Shown: piece by piece, positions 25,075 to 32,998 of the stretch
How the letters are laid out: each line of letters opens with the position of its first letter
How positions within the stretch are numbered: position 1 is the stretch's first letter
DNA from: Planctomycetota bacterium
GTDB lineage: Bacteria; Planctomycetota; Phycisphaerae; Sedimentisphaerales; Anaerobacaceae
Assembly: GCA_014384025.1 (NCBI GenBank)
Contig: JACNGQ010000140.1
Span: forward strand, 1,808 to 36,341
DNA: 34,534 bases
Direction of reading: 5' to 3'
Made by a program: the position numbers and the translations under genes
The notes under the pieces: model-generated
Told to the model about the DNA's origin: nothing
Database searches by the model: none
What the model saw: only the letters and a program-made list of their open reading frames with translations

Positions 25075-26583
25075 ATGTTAACAGAAAAAAAACTGTCTAA
25101 ATTATCAATCCCCACTTTAATCTTTAGCCTGATAGTCATCTCCGCTGTCTATGCGGACGACCAGCCGCAGTGGGGCCAAAGGTATTCCCGAAACATGGTC
25201 TCTGACGAAACACACCTGCCTGAGAGCTTCGACCCGGCCACAGGAAAAAACATAAAATGGATAGCAGACCTGGGTACGGAAACCTACTCAACCCCCGTAG
25301 TCAGTGGGGGCAGGGTGCTGATTGGCACAAACAACAATATCCCGCGCGACCCGCGCCATAAAGGAGACCGCGGTGTGTTACTATGTCTGGACGAAAAAGA
25401 CGGCAGCCTCTGCTGGCAGCTTGTCGTTCCCAAGCTGATACCAGACCTGTACCGGGACTGGCCCAAGTCCGGCATCTGCTCGCCGGCCACCGTTGAAGGG
25501 GACAAAGTTTATATCGTCAGCAACCGTGGCGAAGTGATGTGCCTTGACCTCAACGGTCTGGCCAACGGTAATGACGGACCATATAGGGACGAAGCCCGGC
25601 ACATGACACCGCAAAAAGCCGAGCCTATCGAGCTGTCAAAAACAGATGCCGACATCATCTGGCTGTTCGATATACGAAACAGCGTGGGTGTCCATCAGCA
25701 CGACAGCGCCCATAGTTCGATTCTCTTACACGGCCAATACTTATATGTCAACACCAGCAACGGCATAAATGACCAACACAAATTCATTCCCGCACCCGAT
25801 GCCCCGAGCCTGATTGTGCTCGACAAAAGGACAGGCTGTCTTGTAGCTCAGGACAACGAACAGATCGGCCCCCGGATATTCCATTGCACCTGGTCGTCGC
25901 CCGCTCTGGGCAAGATAAACGGCCGCCCGCTGGTATTCTTCTGCGGCGGCGACGGTATCTGCTATACCTACGACGCATTAAGCTCTGCTTCTGATACGCA
26001 GAATGTACAGAAAATAAAAAACATCTGGAAGTACGATTGCGACCCCGATTCACCTAAAGAAAACGTACACCAATACATGAGAAACCGCAATAAAAGCCCA
26101 AGTAATATCAAGAGCATGCCCGTCTTCCACGAAGGCCGTCTCTATATTACCCATGGAGGCGATATCTGGTGGGGCAAGGAGCAATGCTGGCTCAAATGTG
26201 TCGATGCAAAAAATTCCCGTGAGCTTTGGTCTTACGAGCTTAGTAAAGGTCACTGTTGTTCGACGCCCTCTGTACACAATGGTCTGATTTTTGTCGCAGA
26301 TTGCGAGGGATACATACACTGCGTAGATGCCAAAACCGGAAAACCTTACTGGACACACGACACCGGAAATGAAATATGGGCTTCGACACTTGCCGCCGAT
26401 GGAAAAGTATATATCGGTACCCGGCGCGGGAATTTCTGGGTATTCGCCGCCGACAGGAACAAGAAGATTGTCAGCTCGATTAAGCTGGACAGCCCCATAC
26501 ACGGCTCACCCGTCGCCGCCAATGGTGTGCTATATATTGCTACAATGAAGAAACTCTACGCTGTGAAACAATCATCAGAATAG
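25075..26583 (+). CDS. Secreted PQQ-like beta-propeller protein
   Basis: The 502-residue protein has a Sec signal (hydrophobic IPTLIFSLIVISAVYA) and a propeller of PQQ/BamB-like repeats. Typical blade signatures include TPVVSGGRVLIGT, SPATVEGDKVYIVSNRGEVMCLDL, CSTPSVHNGLIFVADCEGYIHCVDAKTGKPYW and ASTLAADGKVYIGTRRGNFW. Such proteins are abundant in planctomycetes, and most are not confirmed quinoenzymes. It is rich in cysteines (for example GHCC and DCEGYIHC), suggesting disulfides or metal binding. A 225-nt gap separates it from GH127, so it may have its own promoter, although none is obvious. Scaffold, binding or dehydrogenase roles are all possible. Confidence 0.82.
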   Translation: MLTEKKLSKLSIPTLIFSLIVISAVYADDQPQWGQRYSRNMVSDETHLPESFDPATGKNIKWIADLGTETYSTPVVSGGRVLIGTNNNIPRDPRHKGDRGVLLCLDEKDGSLCWQLVVPKLIPDLYRDWPKSGICSPATVEGDKVYIVSNRGEVMCLDLNGLANGNDGPYRDEARHMTPQKAEPIELSKTDADIIWLFDIRNSVGVHQHDSAHSSILLHGQYLYVNTSNGINDQHKFIPAPDAPSLIVLDKRTGCLVAQDNEQIGPRIFHCTWSSPALGKINGRPLVFFCGGDGICYTYDALSSASDTQNVQKIKNIWKYDCDPDSPKENVHQYMRNRNKSPSNIKSMPVFHEGRLYITHGGDIWWGKEQCWLKCVDAKNSRELWSYELSKGHCCSTPSVHNGLIFVADCEGYIHCVDAKTGKPYWTHDTGNEIWASTLAADGKVYIGTRRGNFWVFAADRNKKIVSSIKLDSPIHGSPVAANGVLYIATMKKLYAVKQSSE

Positions 26584-26671
26584 ACCGGATAAATCCTGCC
26601 TGTGGAATAAAAGGTATTTAATTCGCAGGATAATTATAAAAGTACGGCAACAATAATTTCAGGAGACAATC

Positions 26672-28321
26672 ATGAAACACATCAATCCCTTTCTGCCTAC
26701 TCTCGTTTTTGGACTTTTCCTGACACTCACTTATAGCACCACCGCACCGGCCGCAAACATTATTGTAGAGCAATGGACCCGTTTTGAGAACACATTAATA
26801 AGCACAAATGATTATGGAAATCCCGCTCAGGATATTAAGGTAAAGGTTGAATTTACTTCACCCAGTGGAAACAAAAGAACGCTCCTTGCCTTCTGGGACG
26901 CAGGCAGCCTATGGCGTATGCGATTTTCGCCGGACGAACCGGGCAACTGGACTTACAGAACTGCCTGCTCGGACAAAAATAATAATGGGCTTCATAACCA
27001 GATCGGCTCGTTTAAATGTGAACAATACACGGGTGTTCTTCCGCTTTTCAGGCATGGAGAATTGCGCCTCTCTGAAAATCGGCGATACTTCGAGCACTTT
27101 GATGGTACTCCTTTTTTCTGGCTGGCCGATACAGTCTGGTGCGGTCCGTCTCTTTCCGAGCTGAATGACTGGAATATTTTCCTCAATGATCGTCTGTGGA
27201 AAGAATTTACAGCTATCCAGTTTGTAATGACCCAATGGCGTATGACCAAAACAGACGCCGAGGGAAATCCAGCTTTTTTGGGCAATGACAAAATCTTCAT
27301 CAATCCCGCATATTTCCAGCGCCTGGACAAATATATCGACGCAATTAACGACGCAGGGCTTGTCGCAGTACCGGTTCTGCTCTGGGCAATCCGCGGCGAC
27401 GAAAATCCCGGCTACTATTTGCCCGAAGACCAGAAAATTGTTCTGGCCGAATACATGATAGCAAGATACGGTGCTCATCAGGTAATATGGTTCCTCGGCG
27501 GCGATGGAAATTATAGCGGCGAAAATGCTCAAACATGGAAGAATGTCGGCCGTGCGGTGTTCAACAATGACCAGCATCGTCTGGCAACAATGCACCCCAG
27601 TGGAAGAAGCTGGGTAGGTAAAGAATTCCGCGGTGAGCCGTGGTTCAGTTTCATTGGTTACCAGAGCGGACACGGTGACGACGAAAAAACCTTCCGCTGG
27701 CTTAACCAGGGCCCGCCCGCCACAGAATGGGGCAACAAACCAAACCTGCCCGTCATTAATATCGAACCCAACTACGAAGCACACAACGGTTACACATATC
27801 GAAAAGTCCACGACGACCATTCAGTCCGTCGCGCTGCTTACTGGAGTCTGCTTGTCTCTCCCACAGCAGGCGTAACCTACGGCGGCCAGGGAATCTGGGG
27901 CTGGCACACAAAGGTACAGGCCCCGGCTGCTCATATCAGCACAGGTCTCGGCTCGCCATGGTTTATCGCAAAAGACCTTCCAGGCGCATTTAGCATGAAA
28001 TACCTCTGCCAGCTATTTAAGTCAATCGAATGGTGGAAGCTGGTTCCTGCTCAGGAAATTATCATCGATCAGCCCGGAGCAAAAGACGCCTCGAAATTCA
28101 TCGCTGCGGCAAAATCAAATGAAGGTGACATAGCTGTCGTTTATCTCCCTGAAGGCGATTCCGTTACTGTAAAAACCGACTCACTCAACAAAACTGCAAC
28201 CGCTCGCTGGTACCATCCCCGCACCGGCGGCTGGCTCAATGCCGGCAAAATCGAACAATCCCCACAGACTTTCAAGGCCGCAGACAAAAACGACTGGATC
28301 CTGTTGATTGAAGCAAAATAA
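26672..28321 (+). CDS. Secreted DUF5060/DUF4038 apiosidase-like glycoside hydrolase (GH140-like)
   Basis: The 549-residue protein has a signal peptide (about 1-28). An N-terminal DUF5060-like beta domain follows (about 30-117: VEFTSPSGNKRTLLAFWD, WRMRFSPDEPGNWTYRT). A DUF4038-type (beta/alpha)8 barrel begins at about 135 (YFEHFDGTPFFWLADTVW). Asp278 (VIWFLGGDGN) and Glu365 (VINIEPNYE) occupy the acid/base and nucleophile positions known for GH140 apiosidases. A C-terminal beta domain of the Collagen_bind_2 type begins at about 450 and closes with RWYHPRTGGWLNAG. The family hydrolyses side chains such as apiose in rhamnogalacturonan II; the substrate here is unknown. AGGAG precedes the ATG. 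It is 88 nt after the propeller gene. Together with GH51 and GH127 it points to furanoside-rich pectin-like or algal glycans. Confidence 0.85.
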   Translation: MKHINPFLPTLVFGLFLTLTYSTTAPAANIIVEQWTRFENTLISTNDYGNPAQDIKVKVEFTSPSGNKRTLLAFWDAGSLWRMRFSPDEPGNWTYRTACSDKNNNGLHNQIGSFKCEQYTGVLPLFRHGELRLSENRRYFEHFDGTPFFWLADTVWCGPSLSELNDWNIFLNDRLWKEFTAIQFVMTQWRMTKTDAEGNPAFLGNDKIFINPAYFQRLDKYIDAINDAGLVAVPVLLWAIRGDENPGYYLPEDQKIVLAEYMIARYGAHQVIWFLGGDGNYSGENAQTWKNVGRAVFNNDQHRLATMHPSGRSWVGKEFRGEPWFSFIGYQSGHGDDEKTFRWLNQGPPATEWGNKPNLPVINIEPNYEAHNGYTYRKVHDDHSVRRAAYWSLLVSPTAGVTYGGQGIWGWHTKVQAPAAHISTGLGSPWFIAKDLPGAFSMKYLCQLFKSIEWWKLVPAQEIIIDQPGAKDASKFIAAAKSNEGDIAVVYLPEGDSVTVKTDSLNKTATARWYHPRTGGWLNAGKIEQSPQTFKAADKNDWILLIEAK

Positions 28322-28422
28322 GAGATTGACTTTTTTAAGGACATACGAAAATGAAAAACGATATCATCCTCAAACAAAGTTGTTCTTTGACTGTAAGGGA
28401 ATCATTATGGCAGGGCGATGCA

Positions 28423-29388
28423 ATGGACCGCCGGGAATTCCTGAAAAAGATTGGCTGCGCCGGCGCCGGGCTTGCTCTTGCCGCCGTTGGAAAGCAGGCA
28501 TCCGCCCGACAAGTCGATGAAATGCCAAAACGTGTCCTTGGGCGAACAAATGAAAAAGTCTCTATCCTCGGGCTCGGCACGGCCCCGGCGGGAGAAGGCC
28601 CCGTTGATGTCCAGGAAGGTATTAAAATCTTTGGCGAAGCTATCGACCGAGGTGTAACCTATATCGACACCGCGAGGATATACGGCAATGCCGAGGAAAT
28701 ACTCGGGCATTTAATTCCAAAATGCCGCGAAAAGCTGTTCGTTGTGTCAAAAGTCTCGACCGATAATGCAGAAAGGGCGGAGCGTTCCCTGGCCGAATCA
28801 CTGCGCCTGCTTAAAACTGATTACCTCGATCTCGTCCACATTCACAGCATCGGTGGAAAAAATATCGACCGCGTCCTCGCTAAGGACGGCGCCCTCGAAT
28901 ATCTGCTGAAGCAGAAGGAAGCAGGCAAGATACGTTTCATTGGAATATCAGGGCACAACAGGCCGCCTAATTTCGTCCGTATGCTCAAGACTGACCAGAT
29001 TGACGTGATTATGTGCGTGATGAATTATGCTGACAGAAACATCTATGATTTCGAAAGTAAGGTTTTGCCCGAAGCAAGAAAACGTAACGTCGGCTGCGTC
29101 GCCATGAAGGTCTATACCGGGATTAAAGGCGGCTTTCGCAACCACAGAAGCGGCTACATAGGCTGCGTTACCGAGCCTGCTTATTTGCCAAACGCAATGG
29201 CCTATGCCCTCGACCTCGAAGGCGTCAGTGTAGCGGTGGTCGGCCCCTATACGGTTGAGCAGTCCATACAGAACGTACAGTTCGCCCGGAAATACAAGCC
29301 GCTCTCCAATGAGCAGCGCACCTCGTTGTTGGAGCACGGCAGAAAGCTGGCGCCGAGTCTTGGGCCTCGCTATGGAGCGATAACATAA
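28423..29388 (+). CDS. Tat-exported aldo/keto reductase with intact catalytic tetrad
   Basis: The 321-residue protein starts MDRREFLKKIGCAGAG, a twin-arginine signal, then the AKR barrel (KRVLGRTNEKVSILGLGTAP). The tetrad is complete: Asp82 and Tyr87 (IDTARIYGNAEEIL), Lys110 (FVVSK) and His141 (LDLVHIH). This is the only one of the three exported AKR-like proteins here with the full catalytic set. The usual cofactor is NADPH, unusual for an exported enzyme, though Tat export of pre-folded, cofactor-loaded protein is possible. I prefer the ATG at 28423 (AGGG 7 nt upstream, RR near the N-terminus); the frame also opens at 28351 with AAGGA upstream, which would put 24 extra residues before the signal. 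It lies between the DUF4038 and propeller genes. Confidence 0.88.
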   Translation: MDRREFLKKIGCAGAGLALAAVGKQASARQVDEMPKRVLGRTNEKVSILGLGTAPAGEGPVDVQEGIKIFGEAIDRGVTYIDTARIYGNAEEILGHLIPKCREKLFVVSKVSTDNAERAERSLAESLRLLKTDYLDLVHIHSIGGKNIDRVLAKDGALEYLLKQKEAGKIRFIGISGHNRPPNFVRMLKTDQIDVIMCVMNYADRNIYDFESKVLPEARKRNVGCVAMKVYTGIKGGFRNHRSGYIGCVTEPAYLPNAMAYALDLEGVSVAVVGPYTVEQSIQNVQFARKYKPLSNEQRTSLLEHGRKLAPSLGPRYGAIT

Positions 29389-29450
29389 AACTGATACGTT
29401 TCGGCTGCAACTGGCCGTAAAGCAGCAAAATAAAATATTGGAAACATTAG

Positions 29451-30758
29451 ATGGCAAAAAACAAAATTCTACTTTGGACAACTGTTACAATCCTGATGAT
29501 ATTTATGCCGGTTCTGGCTGCGGATTGGCCTCAATGGCGCGGGCCGTTTTTTAACGGCTCCACCAATGAAAAAAAACTCCCTGATTCCTTCAGTCAAACC
29601 GAAGGCGTCGCCTGGGTCAGTCCGCTGCCAGGCCCCGGCGGCGCAACTCCCGTCATCTGCAACTCCCGGATTTTCGTCAGTTCAACTGTCAGAGGAGAGC
29701 CCAATTTTGTCGCCTTGTGCTTCGACGCCCGCAATGGCGGACAGCTATGGAAAAAACATATCGGCTCGGATACCCGACGATTTCCACGCAATAACGTGGC
29801 CTCACCTTCCCCTGTGACCGACGGCGAATACGTCTTTTTCCTTTACGGCAGCGGACACCTGGTCGGTTTCGACTATGAAGGGAACAAACTATGGTCCCGC
29901 AACATCGAAGAGGAATACAGTAACCTGGCATTGCAGTTCGGATATAGCTCCAGCCCATTCTTTTATAAAAGCAAACTCTTTATTCTCGTGGTTCGTCGCA
30001 ACAAGCCTTACCGCGAACCGTGGAGCGATACGCCTCTCGATTCGTTCCTTATGGCACTCAACCCACAAACCGGCAAAACTATCTTCAAACAGCAGCGCAA
30101 AACCAACGCATTTGACGAGGGAATGGAAACCTACAGCACTCCAATTCCCTTTGTTCGCAATGGACGCACCGAAATCCTCAATACTGGTGCCGACTTTATA
30201 ACTGCGCACGACCCCGATACAGGAACAGAATTATGGCGATTTGAATATCATACGAATAAAGTCCGGGATACCCGTATCATCCCTTCTCTTGTAACCGGCG
30301 ACGGGCTGATTTTCGGCACTCGTCACAAGCACGGCGGTGTTTTTGCACTCCAACCCCCCAACCCTAACAATCAGTCTCAGGCAAGCATTATCTGGAATTA
30401 TCATGGCCCATCCCCCGATGCCAGTACTCCTCTTTATTATCTGGATCGTCTGTATGTCCTGAACGGCGTCAAGCAGGGAAAAGTAGTGACCTGTCTTGAG
30501 CCGAAAACAGGCAGTGAAATCTGGCAGGGCACTATCGGCGGCCGCGGCCCATGGCGTGCCTCACTCACCGGCGCAGACGGAAAACTCTACTGCATCAACG
30601 AGACCGGCGAAATCGTAGTGCTCGCCGCAGGCGGCATTGAGTTCAAAATTATTTTCCAGACAAAAATAGACGAGCCGCCAATTCAGTCTTCTATAGCTGT
30701 CGCTGATGGCCGCCTGTTTATCCGTACCGCTCAAAATCTCTACTGCATCGGCAAATAA
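29451..30758 (+). CDS. Secreted PQQ-like beta-propeller protein (DWPQWRGP type)
   Basis: The 435-residue protein has a signal peptide ending LAA and the planctomycete propeller start DWPQWRGPFFNGS (residues 25-37). Repeats of the PQQ/BamB class follow: FVALCFDARNGGQLWKK, LVGFDYEGNKLWSRN, FLMALNPQTGKTIF, ITAHDPDTGTELWRFEYH, VTCLEPKTGSEIWQG and, near the end, GRLFIRTAQNLYCIGK. About six to seven blades are visible. It is a distant relative of the 502-residue propeller at 25075, but not a recent duplicate. The ribosome binding site is poor (TTGGAAAC). It is 62 nt after the AKR gene, so probably in the same transcript. No residues diagnostic for a PQQ dehydrogenase were recognised. Confidence 0.82.
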   Translation: MAKNKILLWTTVTILMIFMPVLAADWPQWRGPFFNGSTNEKKLPDSFSQTEGVAWVSPLPGPGGATPVICNSRIFVSSTVRGEPNFVALCFDARNGGQLWKKHIGSDTRRFPRNNVASPSPVTDGEYVFFLYGSGHLVGFDYEGNKLWSRNIEEEYSNLALQFGYSSSPFFYKSKLFILVVRRNKPYREPWSDTPLDSFLMALNPQTGKTIFKQQRKTNAFDEGMETYSTPIPFVRNGRTEILNTGADFITAHDPDTGTELWRFEYHTNKVRDTRIIPSLVTGDGLIFGTRHKHGGVFALQPPNPNNQSQASIIWNYHGPSPDASTPLYYLDRLYVLNGVKQGKVVTCLEPKTGSEIWQGTIGGRGPWRASLTGADGKLYCINETGEIVVLAAGGIEFKIIFQTKIDEPPIQSSIAVADGRLFIRTAQNLYCIGK

Positions 30759-30814
30759 CAACTGTTTTTGTTATTGAAATCTGCCCGGATAAGACGGATA
30801 TCCTACCTAAAAGG

Positions 30815-30871
30815 TTGTATAATAAATATAAATCGAGTAGTATTAACTTTCTTTTACACTTTGTTATACAA
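30815..30871. repeat. Inverted repeat upstream of the DUF5916-like gene
   Basis: TTGTATAA (30815-30822) and TTATACAA (30864-30871) are exact reverse complements, 41 nt apart, in the 178-nt gap before the next gene. This arrangement would suit an operator or a loose hairpin. AT-richness makes chance occurrence likely. Confidence 0.25.
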
Positions 30872-30936
30872 CTGAAGCTTAATATGAGAAATGCCCGTTC
30901 AGAATAAGGTGGGGCTCAAGCAATATAAACAACGTT

Positions 30937-32979
30937 ATGAAATACACTACGGCAATGCTTATAGCCCTGCCGGCAATTGTACTGCTAACAAACACGGGCT
31001 CAGCAACAGAAAGAGGACCAGAGCGTTCTATGGTAGCTGTACGTACGGACACACCTCCGGTAATTGATGGAAAACTCGATGAAGCCTGCTGGTCGCATGC
31101 AAATGTAGCTACAGGTTTCACCGACTATAGAATCGAACAATTGGCCAAAGAACAAACATTTGTACGAGTACTCTATGATGACGAGAACCTCTACATCGCT
31201 TTTGAGTGTATGGAACCGGATCCCAACAGCATAGTAGGTGTCGAAAGAAAATACGACCAGCCGCTTCATGAAGAAGACTACGTAACTGTCCGACTCGACA
31301 CCTTTCATGACCATCGCTGTACTTACACCTTCTCCGTTAATACCCTGGGAACCCGCTACGATGCACGAATGGGGCTTTTCGATTATTTTGATGATGAAAC
31401 ATGGGGCTGTGACTGGACGACTGCCTGCACGGTTGAGAAAGACCGCTGGTTTGCGGAAATAGCTATCCCGATTTCCAATATGCTCTTTGAACAAAAAGAC
31501 GCGATTACCTGGGGGCTTAATTTCTACCGCAGCGAAAAAAACAAATCGGAAAGAAGTTACTGGTGTTACCGAAACAGCCGGGCCAGATATCCGAATGAAT
31601 TCGGTCATCTGACAAATCTGGACCTCGCGAAAGTCAAACTCAAGCAGAAACCTTCGTACGAAACCTATTTCAGCACTACATCAGACCTCACAAGATTCAG
31701 CAACAAATTGTCCACCGGTCTGGACATGTCATTAAGGTTAAATTCAGAATTAACAAGCGCATTCACCATCAATCCGGACTTCGGTCAGGTCGAGGCAGAT
31801 CCCGATACCATCGAACTCAGAGACACCGAGCGATTTCTCAGGGAGAAACGTCCTTTCTTCCGTGAAGGCAACGAGTTGTTCGGCTCGCCACTGAATATCT
31901 ATTACAGCCGGCGTTTCACGGATATCGAGGCAGGAGGGAAAATGACCGGGCAGGGCAAAAATTGGGCACTTGGAATCCTGGATGTTCAGGGTGAAATAGA
32001 GCGGGACGATAGAATATTCACTGGTAATTACCATGTCGGAAGGTATATTCACAATATTGGAGAAAACTCTCACATAGGCGGAATCTGGGCCAACTCCAAC
32101 CGCTCGGATGGCGGGAATATTACAGGCGGTATCGATGCACGTTTGTTTTTTGACAGTGTAACTTCGTTCACCGCCCAGTTTTTGGGATTGAGAGATTCCG
32201 AGGGCATCGAAACGGACGGAATTTATGACCATGATGCTTACGGTTTGCTTACCGCTATCAGTGGAGGAACCAGGCCCATCTACTGGCGGTTTGACTACCG
32301 TGATATTACACGGGGTTTTCGGCCTGACCTCGGCTACATCCCAAGGCGGGATATCCGAGGCCCCGGTTCCTACCTGCGGTATAGAGACTATTATGATGAG
32401 GGGATTTTCAAATCTATTGGTGCATTTTCTGAAGTTGACATTTATGAAAACAATGACCACGAGACTACTCTTCGCGATTTCTTAGAGGGCGTTGGGGCCG
32501 GTTTTCGAAATGAAATCGAAATCTGGTACATACGCAGCGATAGGTATCATGCCCCGTATCAGAACTGGTCCGACAGAATCCGAGTCGAATATAATGAGGA
32601 GGTGGATGTTTGGGATTCTATCAGCGCCAGCGTTGCAAAAGGAGTCTATGAAGAGAATCCTTATAAAGAATATTCTTTGGAAAAACCTTTCAAAATGACC
32701 GAACGCCTTGTATCAACTTTTGAGGGCAACTACCGCGAACAAAAAGAAAATGGTAATTCGGATATCTGGCTTTGGCGCTCGGTTACACAATATACCTTTC
32801 CATGGAACGGAAGAATAAAGTTCACCGCGGAACAAACTTCAGAGGACCGACATAACCTTACTATGCTGTTTTCCTGGCCGATGAAGGATGATACCGACCT
32901 TTACTTCCTGCTTAACGATTATGAACTTGACGGCGACAAAGTTCGCGCAGCGTTCTTAAAAATAGTGTACCGTTTCTAA
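30937..32979 (+). CDS. CBM9-like / DUF5916 family protein, likely outer-membrane beta-barrel
   Basis: The 680-residue protein has a signal peptide (about 1-23). A CBM9-like sandwich follows at about residues 34-225 (PPVIDGKLDEACWSHA, FVRVLYDDENLYIAFECMEPDP, RWFAEIAIPISNM). The DUF5916-type region begins with FTINPDFGQVEADPDTIEL, RFLREKRPFFREGNELF and YYSRRF. The C-terminal half has alternating aromatic and polar strands and ends in a terminal strand with final Phe (AFLKIVYRF), a typical outer-membrane barrel ending. The protein may bind sugar or move it across the outer membrane. No SusC/SusD pair is seen, so this could be the surface component of the locus, but that is inference. There is no clear ribosome binding site directly before the ATG. 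Confidence 0.82.
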   Translation: MKYTTAMLIALPAIVLLTNTGSATERGPERSMVAVRTDTPPVIDGKLDEACWSHANVATGFTDYRIEQLAKEQTFVRVLYDDENLYIAFECMEPDPNSIVGVERKYDQPLHEEDYVTVRLDTFHDHRCTYTFSVNTLGTRYDARMGLFDYFDDETWGCDWTTACTVEKDRWFAEIAIPISNMLFEQKDAITWGLNFYRSEKNKSERSYWCYRNSRARYPNEFGHLTNLDLAKVKLKQKPSYETYFSTTSDLTRFSNKLSTGLDMSLRLNSELTSAFTINPDFGQVEADPDTIELRDTERFLREKRPFFREGNELFGSPLNIYYSRRFTDIEAGGKMTGQGKNWALGILDVQGEIERDDRIFTGNYHVGRYIHNIGENSHIGGIWANSNRSDGGNITGGIDARLFFDSVTSFTAQFLGLRDSEGIETDGIYDHDAYGLLTAISGGTRPIYWRFDYRDITRGFRPDLGYIPRRDIRGPGSYLRYRDYYDEGIFKSIGAFSEVDIYENNDHETTLRDFLEGVGAGFRNEIEIWYIRSDRYHAPYQNWSDRIRVEYNEEVDVWDSISASVAKGVYEENPYKEYSLEKPFKMTERLVSTFEGNYREQKENGNSDIWLWRSVTQYTFPWNGRIKFTAEQTSEDRHNLTMLFSWPMKDDTDLYFLLNDYELDGDKVRAAFLKIVYRF

Positions 32980-32998
32980 ATCTTCAGGAGGACATAAA

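Noticed and set aside
26909-27820. Long open frame (303 codons) on the minus strand
   Set aside because: It is antisense to the well-supported DUF5060/DUF4038 hydrolase and shows no family features.
25075-30758. True PQQ-dependent dehydrogenases
   Set aside because: Only generic propeller repeats are visible. I could not identify the catalytic Asp or the disulfide and tryptophan docking signature of quinoprotein dehydrogenases.
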